This document shows, piece by piece, positions 33,928 to 43,495 of a stretch of DNA of 64,000 nucleotides; position 1 is the first letter of the stretch; every line of letters starts with the position of its first letter. The notes beneath the pieces were generated by a model that was given only the letters and a program-made list of their open reading frames with translations, had not been told where the DNA came from and searched no databases. The stretch lies in assembly GCA_002304345.1 (NCBI GenBank), contig NEUU01000009.1, positions 1-64,000 of the forward strand, in the 5' to 3' direction. Source of the DNA: Verrucomicrobia bacterium Tous-C9LFEB. GTDB taxonomy: Bacteria > Verrucomicrobiota > Verrucomicrobiia > Methylacidiphilales > UBA1321. The position numbers and the translations under genes are program-made.

Positions 33928-35423
33928 ATCCGGAGTATCCTCGAAAAGCGCCTTCTCCCAAGTTCACTTTGGGGCGCGTTCCCAAGCCGGTGGCGACAGA
34001 TGACGCCGAAATTCCGCAAGCGAGTGTGCTGTCTACGATGGCGCTCTTGGCGGGATTATTCGTCACGATATCGACTGTCCAAGGAACGGTCTCCAGCAAG
34101 ATTGCCGCCTACATGGCGTGGGGCGTCGGATTCAGCCTTGTAGTCAGCATCCTGATCGATCTGCACAAGGGGGTTCGTAACCTGGTGCGAACGGATGTCA
34201 TGGCGCTCTGCTCGCTCTACTTTCTCACCTTTTTCGAATTCCTCACGCCGCAGACACGCTTTGATCAAATCCTCGCTCCACCCGCGGTATTTGCCGGAGG
34301 AACCGCTTGCGCCTGGGGTTTCGCTGGAATGGCCATTGGACGTCACCTGACCTCGACCGGGAGAGCGCACTTCGCCTCTCTATTTGAACGTCCCGTCTCG
34401 ACGGCATTCATCATCAAGGTCTATTGGTTTTGCTTGGTGGCGGGCTATTTTTATATCTTTTTCTCTGTTAATTTTAATCCCATCGAAGTGATCTCGCAGT
34501 GCATGGACGCGAGATTTTCGCAGGCATGGTCGCGCGGAAAATTTGGTGATTGGAAGGCTGTATTGGGAGAGCTGGGATTGTTGATCTACGTTATCCCTGC
34601 GATCGCCGGCGTGGTATTGGCCAAGCGTGATATTTATACGAAGTCCCAACTGGCTCAAGTCATGATCGGCTTCGCCTTCACTCTATTTTACGGTTTTTCC
34701 GGAGGAACACGGAACGTGTTTGCCTCATACTTGGTGACTTTCCTCATCGGATTCGCCTTTTCGTTGCCCCGGCGCAAGACCATGCAACTGATCGTGGTGT
34801 CGGGCGTCACCGCCTGTATGTTGTTGCTGGCGGCACGGGTCATGATCGAGTTCCGTACGATGGGGCTTCGGTATTATCTTTCCGGGGAAATGAAGGATGC
34901 CTTGGCGGAGGCGGAGACCGAATTTTTTGTTGATTACAATCTCTACGTCATCTGTGAACTGACGGAAGTTTTTCCCGGGCGTTACCATTATATGGGCTGG
35001 GAAATTCCCTATCTGGCCGTCATTCGTCCGATACCCCGGGCTCTTTGGCCCGGAAAGCCGGAGGGGATGAGCCTTAGCATTGAGGAGGTGCTTGGAGCGG
35101 AAGGATTGACCCTGGCATCGAGTTTCGTAGGTGAAGCGTACGTGTCTTACGGGTTCATCGGCGTTTTTGGAGTCGGCCTCTTTTTTGGCGCGGTCTTCGG
35201 ATGGTGGAGTCGGTTGGCCTCACCGCATAATTCCGATTTCGGCGTGTTGGTTTATGCCTCGGGTTTCTTTGCCGCCGTGATTTCCATGCGCAGCCTCTTT
35301 GTCTTTACCACGGCCGTTTTGCCCACGGTGGGCGCTATCGTTATCGGGCAATTTTTCCTGAATCAAAAACAACATCGCGAGCTGACCGTGGGCCGGCAGA
35401 GAACGCGGAAGGTGGATCCGTGA
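33924..35423 (+). CDS. Wzy-like polysaccharide polymerase, multispanning
   Basis: The 499-residue integral membrane protein has about ten to twelve predicted helices. FSGGTRNVFASYLVTFLIG and PRALWPGKPEGMS are features shared with O-antigen/oligosaccharide repeat-unit polymerases, which join lipid-linked repeat units in the periplasm. The place among glycosyltransferases with a Wza/Wzc pair close by supports this. ATG overlaps the upstream stop; the stop in turn overlaps the GTG start of the next gene. No flippase gene is visible in the window. Confidence 0.78.
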   Translation: MNPEYPRKAPSPKFTLGRVPKPVATDDAEIPQASVLSTMALLAGLFVTISTVQGTVSSKIAAYMAWGVGFSLVVSILIDLHKGVRNLVRTDVMALCSLYFLTFFEFLTPQTRFDQILAPPAVFAGGTACAWGFAGMAIGRHLTSTGRAHFASLFERPVSTAFIIKVYWFCLVAGYFYIFFSVNFNPIEVISQCMDARFSQAWSRGKFGDWKAVLGELGLLIYVIPAIAGVVLAKRDIYTKSQLAQVMIGFAFTLFYGFSGGTRNVFASYLVTFLIGFAFSLPRRKTMQLIVVSGVTACMLLLAARVMIEFRTMGLRYYLSGEMKDALAEAETEFFVDYNLYVICELTEVFPGRYHYMGWEIPYLAVIRPIPRALWPGKPEGMSLSIEEVLGAEGLTLASSFVGEAYVSYGFIGVFGVGLFFGAVFGWWSRLASPHNSDFGVLVYASGFFAAVISMRSLFVFTTAVLPTVGAIVIGQFFLNQKQHRELTVGRQRTRKVDP

Positions 35424-36517
35424 GCGAGGTTGTCCCCCGGATTGGCGTGCTTTCCGTGGTGCCGTCTCCCTACCAGAGGGATTTGTTCGAAGCCTTGTCC
35501 CGGCGACCGGAGGTGGCCTTATCGGTTTTTTATCAGGAGCGGCAACCTCACGATTCGCCGTGGCCAGAGCAACCTCTCGCTGCTTACGAGAAAATTTTGC
35601 CTGGCTTTGCTTTGCGCTTGGGAATGGTGCGAAGCCATTTCAACTGGTCGCTGCCGTTGGTGGATCACTTTGATCTGTGGATCATCAATGCTTCGTTGAC
35701 TTCTGCCACGGCGCAAGCATTGATGCGCGGTGCCTTGACTGGAAAAAAGTGGTTATTCTGGGGTGAACGGTTGACTCCGCCGGGATCGTCTTGGAAAGGC
35801 TTGGCTCAGGATTATCTGGCGAATGCCTTGGAGGGTGCGACTGGAATTCTTTCCATCGGATCATTGGCGCGACGCGACTACGAGCGACGATTTCCGGCGC
35901 TGCGGCATGCGACGATTCCGTATTGCACGCGACTGGAGGACTTTTCACGCATAGCGGGAAAGCGAACAGAGAATGTGGATCTGACCTTTTTATTTTGCGG
36001 ACAGATGATTCCTCGCAAGGGAATCGATCTTCTGCTGTCGGCCTTTGCCCGACTGGTGGCGGAGGGACTTCCGGTCAAGCTGCGCCTCGTGGGGCGCGAA
36101 GCGGGATTGCCCGGGTTGCTGAAACCATTCGCGCGAGCGGTGCAGGAGCGGATCGTATACGCCGGATTTTGCGCTCCCGGCGCGCTGCCGCTCGAATTTG
36201 CGCAGGCGGATGTGTTTGTCATTCCGAGTCGGCACGACGGCTGGGGCGTGGTGGTGAATCAGGCATTGGCCTCGGGGTTGCCGGTATTGGCTTCGGACCA
36301 AGTAGGTGCCGCTTGCGATTATGTGATATCCGGCGAGAACGGATTGCTCTTTCCTGCCGGAGATGAAGAGGCGCTTTACCTAGCTATGAAACAGATGGCA
36401 ACGCATCGCGAACGGATTCGTCCATGGGGAGAAAAATCGATCTTCCAGGCGAAGACGTTGACGCCTGAGGCGGGCGCGGAAAAACTGGTTCAAGCCATCC
36501 ATCAAGCCCTGTCATGA
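35420..36517 (+). CDS. Family 4 glycosyltransferase
   Basis: The 365-residue GT-B enzyme starts with GTG in a 4-bp overlap. Its C-terminal half has FLFCGQMIPRKGIDLLLSAFARL, the IVYAGFCAPGALPLEFAQADVFVIPSRHDGWGVVVNQALASGLPVLAS segment with acceptor-side motif, and ENGLLFPAGDEEAL. The usual first Glu of the E-x7-E pair is Asp-Gly here (RHDGWGVVVNQAL), seen in some relatives. It likely adds a sugar in exopolysaccharide assembly. Confidence 0.84.
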   Translation: MSEVVPRIGVLSVVPSPYQRDLFEALSRRPEVALSVFYQERQPHDSPWPEQPLAAYEKILPGFALRLGMVRSHFNWSLPLVDHFDLWIINASLTSATAQALMRGALTGKKWLFWGERLTPPGSSWKGLAQDYLANALEGATGILSIGSLARRDYERRFPALRHATIPYCTRLEDFSRIAGKRTENVDLTFLFCGQMIPRKGIDLLLSAFARLVAEGLPVKLRLVGREAGLPGLLKPFARAVQERIVYAGFCAPGALPLEFAQADVFVIPSRHDGWGVVVNQALASGLPVLASDQVGAACDYVISGENGLLFPAGDEEALYLAMKQMATHRERIRPWGEKSIFQAKTLTPEAGAEKLVQAIHQALS

Positions 36518-36539
36518 CTCTCATAATTAAGGTAAAGAG

Positions 36540-37697
36540 ATGAAGATTCTCCTCGTCAGCAGCAGTTCTGGATCGCGGGGAGGCGGAGAAAAATTTCTCA
36601 TCTCCCTGGCAAAGTCACTCACCGGTATCGGGCACGAAGTGTTGCTCTGGACTTCCGAGCACTCGCGCATGGATGAGCTCTGCGCGGAATTTTCACCTTA
36701 TGGAAAAGTACTGCGATCCGCTTATCACAACACATACGATTATTTAACGCGGCCTCTGGCAACATTGTGGAATGGATCGGATGTTCGCCGGTTCGCGTCG
36801 GAATGGGATGCGCTCGACGTGGATGTTGTCCATGTGAATAAACAAAATCTGGAGGATGGGCTGGATCTGCTGCGGGCGACGCGCCTCTGCCGTGCCCCCT
36901 CGGTTTGTACGATCCACTTGACGCAGGGAGAAGTCATCTTTGGCGCCAAATTCGGATGGTTTCGGGATTGGATCTCGGCCCGGGAGCTCAAGCGCTATGC
37001 CGGATTGTATGTGACGGTGTTGGAGAGTCGCAGTGAGGAATTGCGGCGAGTCGTGGCCAAACCAAACCGAGTGATCACGATCGACAACGGCGTGGCTCCT
37101 TTCGATTTTAGCCGCAAGGCATCGTATCGGGCAGACGTGCGCAAGCGTTTTCAGTGGGGCGAAGATCACTTCGTGATTTGCTGTGTTGCCCGCATGGTGG
37201 AGCAGAAACGACCACAACTTTTTCTCGATCTCGCCTTGCGCTATCATCAGCACAATCGGCAGGCGCGATTCCTATGGGTAGGGGATGGCACCCATACCGA
37301 GGAGTGGGATGAACGGGTGCAGGAGGCGGGCGCGGGCGAGTGGATTCGCCGATTGTCTTGGCAGCAGGAGGTCGCTCCCTATCTGGCCGCCGCGGATCTC
37401 TATTTGCACACGGCGGCGTACGAAGGCTGTCCCTTTTCCCTTCTGGAAGCGATGGCCGCGGGATTGCCGTGTATTGTGGCGCGAGATCTTTTGGAGACGA
37501 TGCCTTCTTTCACTGAGGGGGAATTGACTGCGGTGGATTCAGCGCAAGGATTGGAAGTCCTCGATCTTTCGACAGACTCCTTGCGGCAAATGGCCGGGCG
37601 CGGTCAGGAGATTGTGGCGGAGCGGTTTTCGCTGCAGGCGATGGCGCGGCGTTACGAGGCCGTTTATCGTCAGCTCGCTTTGGCGCCGCGATTATAG
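36540..37697 (+). CDS. Family 4 glycosyltransferase
   Basis: The 385-residue GT-B enzyme has SSGSRGGGEKFLISLAKSL at the N-terminus (acceptor-binding glycine loop), VDVVHVNKQ, a C-terminal ICCVARMVEQKRPQLFLDLA, and TAAYEGCPFSLLEAMAAGLPCIVAR with E-x7-E. It is the last plus-strand gene of the glycosyltransferase run, 22 bp after the previous one. Its last 28 bp overlap the 3' end of the wzc-like gene on the other strand, so the two transcripts are complementary there. Confidence 0.87.
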   Translation: MKILLVSSSSGSRGGGEKFLISLAKSLTGIGHEVLLWTSEHSRMDELCAEFSPYGKVLRSAYHNTYDYLTRPLATLWNGSDVRRFASEWDALDVDVVHVNKQNLEDGLDLLRATRLCRAPSVCTIHLTQGEVIFGAKFGWFRDWISARELKRYAGLYVTVLESRSEELRRVVAKPNRVITIDNGVAPFDFSRKASYRADVRKRFQWGEDHFVICCVARMVEQKRPQLFLDLALRYHQHNRQARFLWVGDGTHTEEWDERVQEAGAGEWIRRLSWQQEVAPYLAAADLYLHTAAYEGCPFSLLEAMAAGLPCIVARDLLETMPSFTEGELTAVDSAQGLEVLDLSTDSLRQMAGRGQEIVAERFSLQAMARRYEAVYRQLALAPRL

Positions 37698-39811
37698 TAC
37701 TCTTTGTACTGATAGTAGTAGTACTCGGGTAGATTCGTATCCACGAAATTCATGACCAGGCCGAGGATGTTGACCTGGCGTTGGTAGAGCAAATCCATCG
37801 CATTGCGCGACAATCGGGCCGATGTGTATGACGTGCGCATGAGGAAGATGGTTCCATCGAGTTTGGGGGCAAGGCTGGCGGTATCGTCCGTAGCCAGAAT
37901 AGGTGCGCTGTCGACCACGACGTAATCATACTCGTCGCGCATCTCTTGGAAAATGGAGGGTACCAGCGAGGAAAGAAAAAGTTCGCCCGGATTGGGTGGC
38001 GTGGGGCCACGAGGAATGATGTGAAAATGGTAGGCGGCACTTTCCTGAATCGCGTCCCGCCAGTTCATCTGGTTGCTCAGGACATCGCTGAGACCGCGTT
38101 GATTGCTCACCGAAAAGGCATCGTGGATGCGCCCGCGACGCAGATCCGCATCGACAAGAAGGACCCGGGACCCGGCAAACGCCATGGTGATGGCGAGATT
38201 GGAAGCGAAGGTCGATTTGCCTTCATTCGGGATGGCGCTGGTGATCAGAAGGGTCTTCGGGCGAGTGCCATCAATGGCCATGAAGAGGAGCGAGGAACGG
38301 ACATTGCGAAAAGACTCGGCGTAAACGTGGCGGCGATCATCCTGCACGAGCAGACTCGGTCCGCCTTTCTTCCGGGCCAGGGTCGGATCCATCGGAATTT
38401 GTCCCAGAACGGGTTCCTCAAAGTGATCTCGCAATTCGGTGAATGAATTGATGCGATCGTCGATGCGATCGAGGAGAAAGAGGATGCCGACACCGGCGAG
38501 CAGGCCGAGAAGGAATCCGTTGAGCAACATGCCGCTCATGCCGACATGAACGGGCTGGGCCAGGCCGGGATGCTCCATGATGGAGATCATTTCCTGATCG
38601 ATATTCTGACTCAGATCCACGCTTTGCACGCTGCTGACGAGTCGTTCATAGAATGCCTGCAGACGTTGCCTTTTGGATTTCATCCTCTGGTAATCGGCCA
38701 TGCGGCGATTGACGTCGAGGGCCTTGACCTCCTCGCTCTTGATGAGTTCCTGCAGGTTCTGGATCTGGAGTCGAAGTCCTTCGCGGCGATTATTGAGCTG
38801 CTCGATGCTCTGCTTTTTGAACATGTCGAGGAGCGTTTGCTGGCGTTGGATTTCCGCGTTCAGGGCGATGATTTTAGGGTGCTTGGGCTTCAGGTATTGG
38901 GAGAGTTCATCGCGCTGGAGGAGCAGGAGCTGAATCTGTTGATTTGAATTGCGGTATTCAGATTCGGGACTGAGGAGGTCGCCTGCGGCTGCCTTGATTT
39001 CTTCGCTATCAGGGGTGCGTTTTTCGGCAGTGTTCGTGGTTGCGGGATTTTTCGTCGTGGTCTGTGGCTTGGAGGTATTGGTGGAGCGACGTTCGATATT
39101 CTGGTCGAGGGTGAGCTTGCTCAGGAGTTGGAACTCCGTATTAAGGTCGTCGAGTTGTTTGCTGAGATTGATGAGGTAGGTGGCATTTTTGTTGCCTTGT
39201 TCCTCCATGAAAATGACATTGTTTTCCTTTTGGAAACTCAGCATTTCCTCGTCGACCTGATTGATTTCCTTCTCACTTTTATCCACCTGCTCTTTGATGG
39301 TGAGAAGGGCGCTCTGGGATTTTTCCGAGCGGGTTTCTTTGCGGCGGCTGATGTACTCCTCCATGACCGCGTCGAGAAACGCCTGCGTGTAGTTCGGTTC
39401 CGATCCGGAGGCCTGGAGGGTGAAGATGGAAGTGCGGGGCTGCTGGTAGGCACTCAGGGCAACGGGGATTGGAACCAGATTGGGCTTCAGGGCCTGCACG
39501 CGGGCGCGGGCGCGGCTACGAACTTCGGCGCTTTGCATGAGTTCAAGCTGTGTGCCGATGAAGTTGACGCTTTCGTCGCTGACGACGGCGTTTTCGGGCA
39601 GGAACATGCGCGGGCTGACGATGAGTTTACCGCTGGAAATATAGGTGGGTTGAATTTGGGCGAAGCGATAAGCCTGGATGCAAAGGCCCACGGAAAGAGT
39701 GAGGAGGGGTACATACCACCGGCGTTTCACCAAGGCGCGGTAACGGTGCAGCTTTGTGAAGAAAGCGGCCGACCAGCTCGAGAGGGTGGGTGGGGGGGTA
39801 ATGGAGGACAT
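37670..39811 (-). CDS. Polysaccharide co-polymerase / tyrosine autokinase, Wzc-like
   Basis: The 713-residue inner-membrane protein controls chain length and export. It has a transmembrane helix near residue 35-55, a large periplasmic Wzz-type domain rich in coiled coil (about 60-430, with IREEVDKSEKEINQVDEEML-like helices), a second helix near 435-460, and a cytosolic BY-kinase: Walker A (SAIPNEGKST, about 530), Walker A' (LLVDADLRRG) and Walker B (YDYVVVDSAPIL). The Tyr-rich end (PEYYYYQYKEYYNRG) carries the autophosphorylation cluster. It follows the wza-like gene by 3 bp. Confidence 0.9.
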   Translation of the reverse strand: MSSITPPPTLSSWSAAFFTKLHRYRALVKRRWYVPLLTLSVGLCIQAYRFAQIQPTYISSGKLIVSPRMFLPENAVVSDESVNFIGTQLELMQSAEVRSRARARVQALKPNLVPIPVALSAYQQPRTSIFTLQASGSEPNYTQAFLDAVMEEYISRRKETRSEKSQSALLTIKEQVDKSEKEINQVDEEMLSFQKENNVIFMEEQGNKNATYLINLSKQLDDLNTEFQLLSKLTLDQNIERRSTNTSKPQTTTKNPATTNTAEKRTPDSEEIKAAAGDLLSPESEYRNSNQQIQLLLLQRDELSQYLKPKHPKIIALNAEIQRQQTLLDMFKKQSIEQLNNRREGLRLQIQNLQELIKSEEVKALDVNRRMADYQRMKSKRQRLQAFYERLVSSVQSVDLSQNIDQEMISIMEHPGLAQPVHVGMSGMLLNGFLLGLLAGVGILFLLDRIDDRINSFTELRDHFEEPVLGQIPMDPTLARKKGGPSLLVQDDRRHVYAESFRNVRSSLLFMAIDGTRPKTLLITSAIPNEGKSTFASNLAITMAFAGSRVLLVDADLRRGRIHDAFSVSNQRGLSDVLSNQMNWRDAIQESAAYHFHIIPRGPTPPNPGELFLSSLVPSIFQEMRDEYDYVVVDSAPILATDDTASLAPKLDGTIFLMRTSYTSARLSRNAMDLLYQRQVNILGLVMNFVDTNLPEYYYYQYKEYYNRGAKAS

Positions 39812-39814
39812 GGA

Positions 39815-40642
39815 TCAGAAATTGATGAGGCGCTGGGGAATGATAATCAGATCTTCGGGCTTAACGACCGGATCATGGCTGGTGTCGCCTTTGTCAAAAA
39901 CCTCCGTGCAGTCGACGATAATCGTATCGGTTTCCTTGGAATCCGGCGCTTTTTTGCGTACGAGCTTCACCTTGCGCTTATCGGCGAAATCGCCGAAGCC
40001 TCCGGCGCGTAAGACGGCTTTGCTGACGGTGTAGATCTCGTCCTCGGGGATATCTTGCGCTCCGGGAGCGCGGACTTGGCCGACGACATAGATTTTCCCC
40101 ATCTTGGCGCGTGAGCGGGCCGTGACGTCCATGGAAAGCAGGACGGTGGCCTGGTAATAATAATCTTTCTCGAAGAGAGCCTTCAATTCCTCGGCTAGTT
40201 TTTTCAGGGTTTTACCTGCCGCGGGAATGCGGCCGAGGAGGGGGACTTCAATTTCACCAGAGTCGTTCAGCGGCAGGGAGCGCGGTGCATCATGGTCTTC
40301 AACGACGCGGAAATTAATGACGTCGCCGATCATAAGCGGGCGCTTGTCCTCGATTTTATCCATGCTGGGAGGCATCACCACATTCTTTGGCGTGGTGCTG
40401 GCGGGCAACTGCGCGGGTGGCGCGTTTGTGGCCGGAGCGGGGGAGGGATTGGTGGGCGTTGAGTTGGACGATGATTCCAGTGCGGGCCGCAAAGCGGGGG
40501 GAGGAGGGATCGGTGGGGTGGTGTTGGGTGGATTGTATTGAGCTAGGACCGCTCCAAAAGGAAGCAGTAGGGCGATTGCCAATGCCACGGTCACAGCAGA
40601 CGAACGCATGATATATAAGGTCGGCCTTTTACCTGCGTTCAT
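39815..40642 (-). CDS. Polysaccharide export lipoprotein-like, Wza family
   Basis: The 275-residue protein has a signal sequence (AVTVALAIALLLPFGAVLAQ), a Pro/Thr-rich linker, and a polysaccharide export domain starting at RPLMIGDVINFRVVEDHDAPRSLPLNDSGEIEVPLLGRIPAAGKTL, then the SLBB-like GKIYVVGQVRAPGAQDIPEDE. It should form the outer-membrane/periplasmic export channel. ATG 40609 would give a better signal peptide; ATG 40642 directly follows the barrel stop. It lacks a clear lipobox Cys. Confidence 0.82.
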   Translation of the reverse strand: MNAGKRPTLYIMRSSAVTVALAIALLLPFGAVLAQYNPPNTTPPIPPPPALRPALESSSNSTPTNPSPAPATNAPPAQLPASTTPKNVVMPPSMDKIEDKRPLMIGDVINFRVVEDHDAPRSLPLNDSGEIEVPLLGRIPAAGKTLKKLAEELKALFEKDYYYQATVLLSMDVTARSRAKMGKIYVVGQVRAPGAQDIPEDEIYTVSKAVLRAGGFGDFADKRKVKLVRKKAPDSKETDTIIVDCTEVFDKGDTSHDPVVKPEDLIIIPQRLINF

Positions 40643-41977
40643 TTAGAACGCATAATTAGCGCCAAGCGTCAGGACGTTTTGGGTATAGTTGCGGTCCACC
40701 GCGTTGGATTCACGCATGGTCAGGGTATAGGTCAGGGACAAACTCAATTTTTGAGTCAAATTATAGCCGAGATTGACCGAACCACCGTAACGCCAGACAT
40801 TTTCCGCGAGGCTACCGCCAGAGTCGGACCCGTATTCGACAAATTCCGTGGTGCCCAGGGAAACGTCGCGAATGAGTTGCCAGGAGAAAGAATGTTGGAG
40901 GGAAGTGAGGCCGACGAAATTGGAGTTAAGCCCGGTGGGATTGGATTGTGACAGCGACAATGTCTGGTTCATGTAATTATTGATGCGATGGGTGACACTG
41001 AGAGAGCCATACCAAGAGATCTCGTTGCCGGTCGTGTCGCCAACCTGCCCGCCGGTGGAGGCATTGAGGAGCTGGACACCGGTCGTGGCGCTGACGCTGA
41101 CATAAGGGCTCAACTGCATTGACGCAAAAGGACCGCTCATGAGCGTCCAGTTATTGTTCAGGAAATCCTGATCATAGCTGGTGAAGCTGATGGAATTGCT
41201 TAATCCCGCCGTGAGGGTCGGAGTGATGGTGAATGAGGTCCGTTGCGTGACGGTGTCGGTCGAGCTGTCGACGTAATCGAACGCGGCGGAGGTGGCGATA
41301 AAATTGGTATGGCTGTAGCCGAGGGAGAGAATGACGTCGTTCAGATCCCAATCGACATTGGCGCTCGCGGTATTGGAGATACGGCCGAAGGTGGTGACGT
41401 TCGCCAAGCCAATTTCACTCACAGGGTCCTGCTGGAAGTAAAAGCCGTCGGTGAAGGTGAATTTAAAATCGCCCATGTAAACGACGAAAGTCAGGTTCGA
41501 TCCCGGCGAGACATTCACAAAGCTGCTATCGGCCGAGGAGTTGTTGAGGTATTTGGAGTAACCCAATCCGACATTGAGATCGGCGCTATTGAGGCTCGTC
41601 AGGGGCCAGTGATTGGTAATATCCACTCTCGGTGTGATGATGAAATCGGATTTTTTGTTCGTATCGGAGAGATTGATATTATCGTTGTAACTAAAGCTCA
41701 TTCCGCCGGTGACATTCATGAGCACCGGTCCCACTTTCATGTTATAGCGGGAATCGAAGGACTGGTTGCGGTTTAGGCCGCCGCTCCCATCGCTACTGGC
41801 CATGGAGGGACGGATCGTTTCCTGTGCATGGCCACTTATAGCCGTAAATACGGTAAAAAGAAAAATAACGGCATATCCAAGTGCTTGTTGGCACTCAGAA
41901 CGCTTTTTTTGACGATATAAAGTTGGTTTCAAGGCTATTTTATTTAAACTCGTATGTTGTTTAGATCGATAGCACAA
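40643..41977 (-). CDS. Outer-membrane beta-barrel protein of the export locus
   Basis: The 444-residue protein has a long N-terminal region with a signal sequence ending SGHA-Q (about residue 50), then repeated amphipathic strands full of aromatic and polar alternations, and ends in a C-terminal Phe (LTLGANYAF), typical of barrel recognition. It resembles putative beta-barrels of exopolysaccharide loci (EpsL/BBP2-like). It may be the outer-membrane exit partner of the Wza-like protein, with whose gene it is directly fused in order (TAAATG). Confidence 0.75.
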   Translation of the reverse strand: MCYRSKQHTSLNKIALKPTLYRQKKRSECQQALGYAVIFLFTVFTAISGHAQETIRPSMASSDGSGGLNRNQSFDSRYNMKVGPVLMNVTGGMSFSYNDNINLSDTNKKSDFIITPRVDITNHWPLTSLNSADLNVGLGYSKYLNNSSADSSFVNVSPGSNLTFVVYMGDFKFTFTDGFYFQQDPVSEIGLANVTTFGRISNTASANVDWDLNDVILSLGYSHTNFIATSAAFDYVDSSTDTVTQRTSFTITPTLTAGLSNSISFTSYDQDFLNNNWTLMSGPFASMQLSPYVSVSATTGVQLLNASTGGQVGDTTGNEISWYGSLSVTHRINNYMNQTLSLSQSNPTGLNSNFVGLTSLQHSFSWQLIRDVSLGTTEFVEYGSDSGGSLAENVWRYGGSVNLGYNLTQKLSLSLTYTLTMRESNAVDRNYTQNVLTLGANYAF

Positions 41978-42021
41978 TCATGGCCAGATTTGGAAGGATA
42001 AGAATTTCTTTCGGGAAGATT

Positions 42022-42077
42022 AAGTTGTTGTTTACAACTTGCAATTAAATTTAGCTCGGAATACTATTTTTAGTATT
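42022..42077. promoter_or_regulatory. Two dyads in the divergent export/secreted-protein promoter
   Basis: Between the barrel operon (minus) and the secreted protein gene (plus), AAGTTGT-TGTTT-ACAACTT (42022-42040) and AATACTA-TTTT-TAGTATT (42060-42077) are perfect 7-bp inverted repeats. The second ends 5 bp before the ATG at 42083, so it could mask the ribosome site or serve as an operator. The region is AT-rich. Confidence 0.5.
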
Positions 42078-42082
42078 AAATT

Positions 42083-43477
42083 ATGTTGAGTGCCTCAATG
42101 CTCGTCCTAATGGCGTCCTTGATTGGCGCGGTACCCACACCGAGCCCTACCTCTCCTATTTCATCGCCTGCGGCGGGGAAATCTCAAGTTGAATTACTAC
42201 CAGCCTCAACCCCGGACGATAGCCAGGCGCAAAAGTTGCCCATTAACCTGGCGAGAATCTATCTGGGAACCAAGGTATCCATGCTGGGGCTCGATCCTAA
42301 GGGGCAAGCGAATCTAGTTGGGCTCATTTGCGATGATACGACGTATCGTTACACCCTCCCGGCTGGCAAGTCTACCTTGATCCTAAGTTTGAGCCAGAAC
42401 GTGGCGACGAATCGGTTTTGCTTCCTCATCAGCGGCACCGAGGGGACGGTCCAGGTGAGCGCTGCTACATTGGAGGTCGCTCCGACGAGCGCTTGGTGGC
42501 AGATCTTGGGCGTTAAAAATAATTTCACGGCCAATGTGCAAAACACCATTGAGTGGGGATGGTCGGATGTCCGTTATTTGAAGGTTGAACTGGATTTGAA
42601 GTCGATCGGAACTCTTAGCCCCATCGGGCTTTTCGGTTCACCGAGCGTGAAGGATGTCAAAGTCGTCAAAGCCAAGCCTGCGACAACCCTTCCTAATGCG
42701 ACACCGAACAAAACGGCGGATTTGGAGCCCTCCAAGGTAACCGAGCAAATCAATGTGGCCAGCCTCGCCTCGCGTGGCCGCGTGGCCTATGTAAGCTCGG
42801 GTCTGGAACGGCCTCAATCGGCGGCGATCATGCTCGATAATGATCTGGGTACGGCCTATTCTTTTGACGATCAGGATAAGAACCCCACCTTTGTCGTGGA
42901 GATGTCGGAGACTCACCCGATCTGCCGGATCGCGACCTATTATGAGGCGCAAAGTCCGGGCGCTTGGGAGGTTTATCCGCTGTCCGGGCTGCCGAAGGAC
43001 GAGGCTCCAGCAGCGCCTGCGGCTCCGAAGCCGACGGGTACGGCAATGATTCGGCCAACTGGCGGGAATCTGCATCTCACTCTGGCTTCTTTATTGTGGG
43101 GGCAGGCCACGCCGCGCCCGCTCAAAATGCCGCCCGGTTTTTTTGAGCAAAACAAACCTTCGGAACGGATTTCCAGTAATTCTGGCGAGCCTTTTGGTGC
43201 TGTCGAGTTCAAGCCGCAGCCGTGCCGCTATGTCTTGTTGCGCTGGGTGACGGATCAACCGAATACGTCTCCTGGCGTGAAAGTGTACCAAGTGAGCATC
43301 TTTACCGATCCACAGGACGAGAGGCTTGACGCATTGCCGGTAGTCAATTTTGCTTCGATCGGGCCGGATCTCAGCGGAGCGCAAGGTCTCGCGGGTGGAA
43401 ATACGCCGACGGTTCCGACTATTCCGACTGATCCTCCCCGGCTTCCGATCCCCAAACCGCCGGTAGTGAGTCCCTAA
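42083..43477 (+). CDS. Secreted Pro-rich protein with discoidin-like module, unknown
   Basis: The 464-residue protein has a short hydrophobic N-terminus (MLVLMASLIGA) followed by Pro/Ser-rich spacer, a first beta domain (about 50-200), a Thr/Pro linker, and a second part with ASRGRVAYVSSGLERPQSAAIMLDNDLGTAY and RYVLLRWV that looks like a discoidin/F5-8 type C fold. It ends with Pro-rich repeats. It lies between the export operon and the LysM hydrolase, so it may be a surface or matrix partner. I do not recognise the exact family. Confidence 0.6.
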   Translation: MLSASMLVLMASLIGAVPTPSPTSPISSPAAGKSQVELLPASTPDDSQAQKLPINLARIYLGTKVSMLGLDPKGQANLVGLICDDTTYRYTLPAGKSTLILSLSQNVATNRFCFLISGTEGTVQVSAATLEVAPTSAWWQILGVKNNFTANVQNTIEWGWSDVRYLKVELDLKSIGTLSPIGLFGSPSVKDVKVVKAKPATTLPNATPNKTADLEPSKVTEQINVASLASRGRVAYVSSGLERPQSAAIMLDNDLGTAYSFDDQDKNPTFVVEMSETHPICRIATYYEAQSPGAWEVYPLSGLPKDEAPAAPAAPKPTGTAMIRPTGGNLHLTLASLLWGQATPRPLKMPPGFFEQNKPSERISSNSGEPFGAVEFKPQPCRYVLLRWVTDQPNTSPGVKVYQVSIFTDPQDERLDALPVVNFASIGPDLSGAQGLAGGNTPTVPTIPTDPPRLPIPKPPVVSP

Positions 43478-43495
43478 TCAAGATCGCAAGATCGA

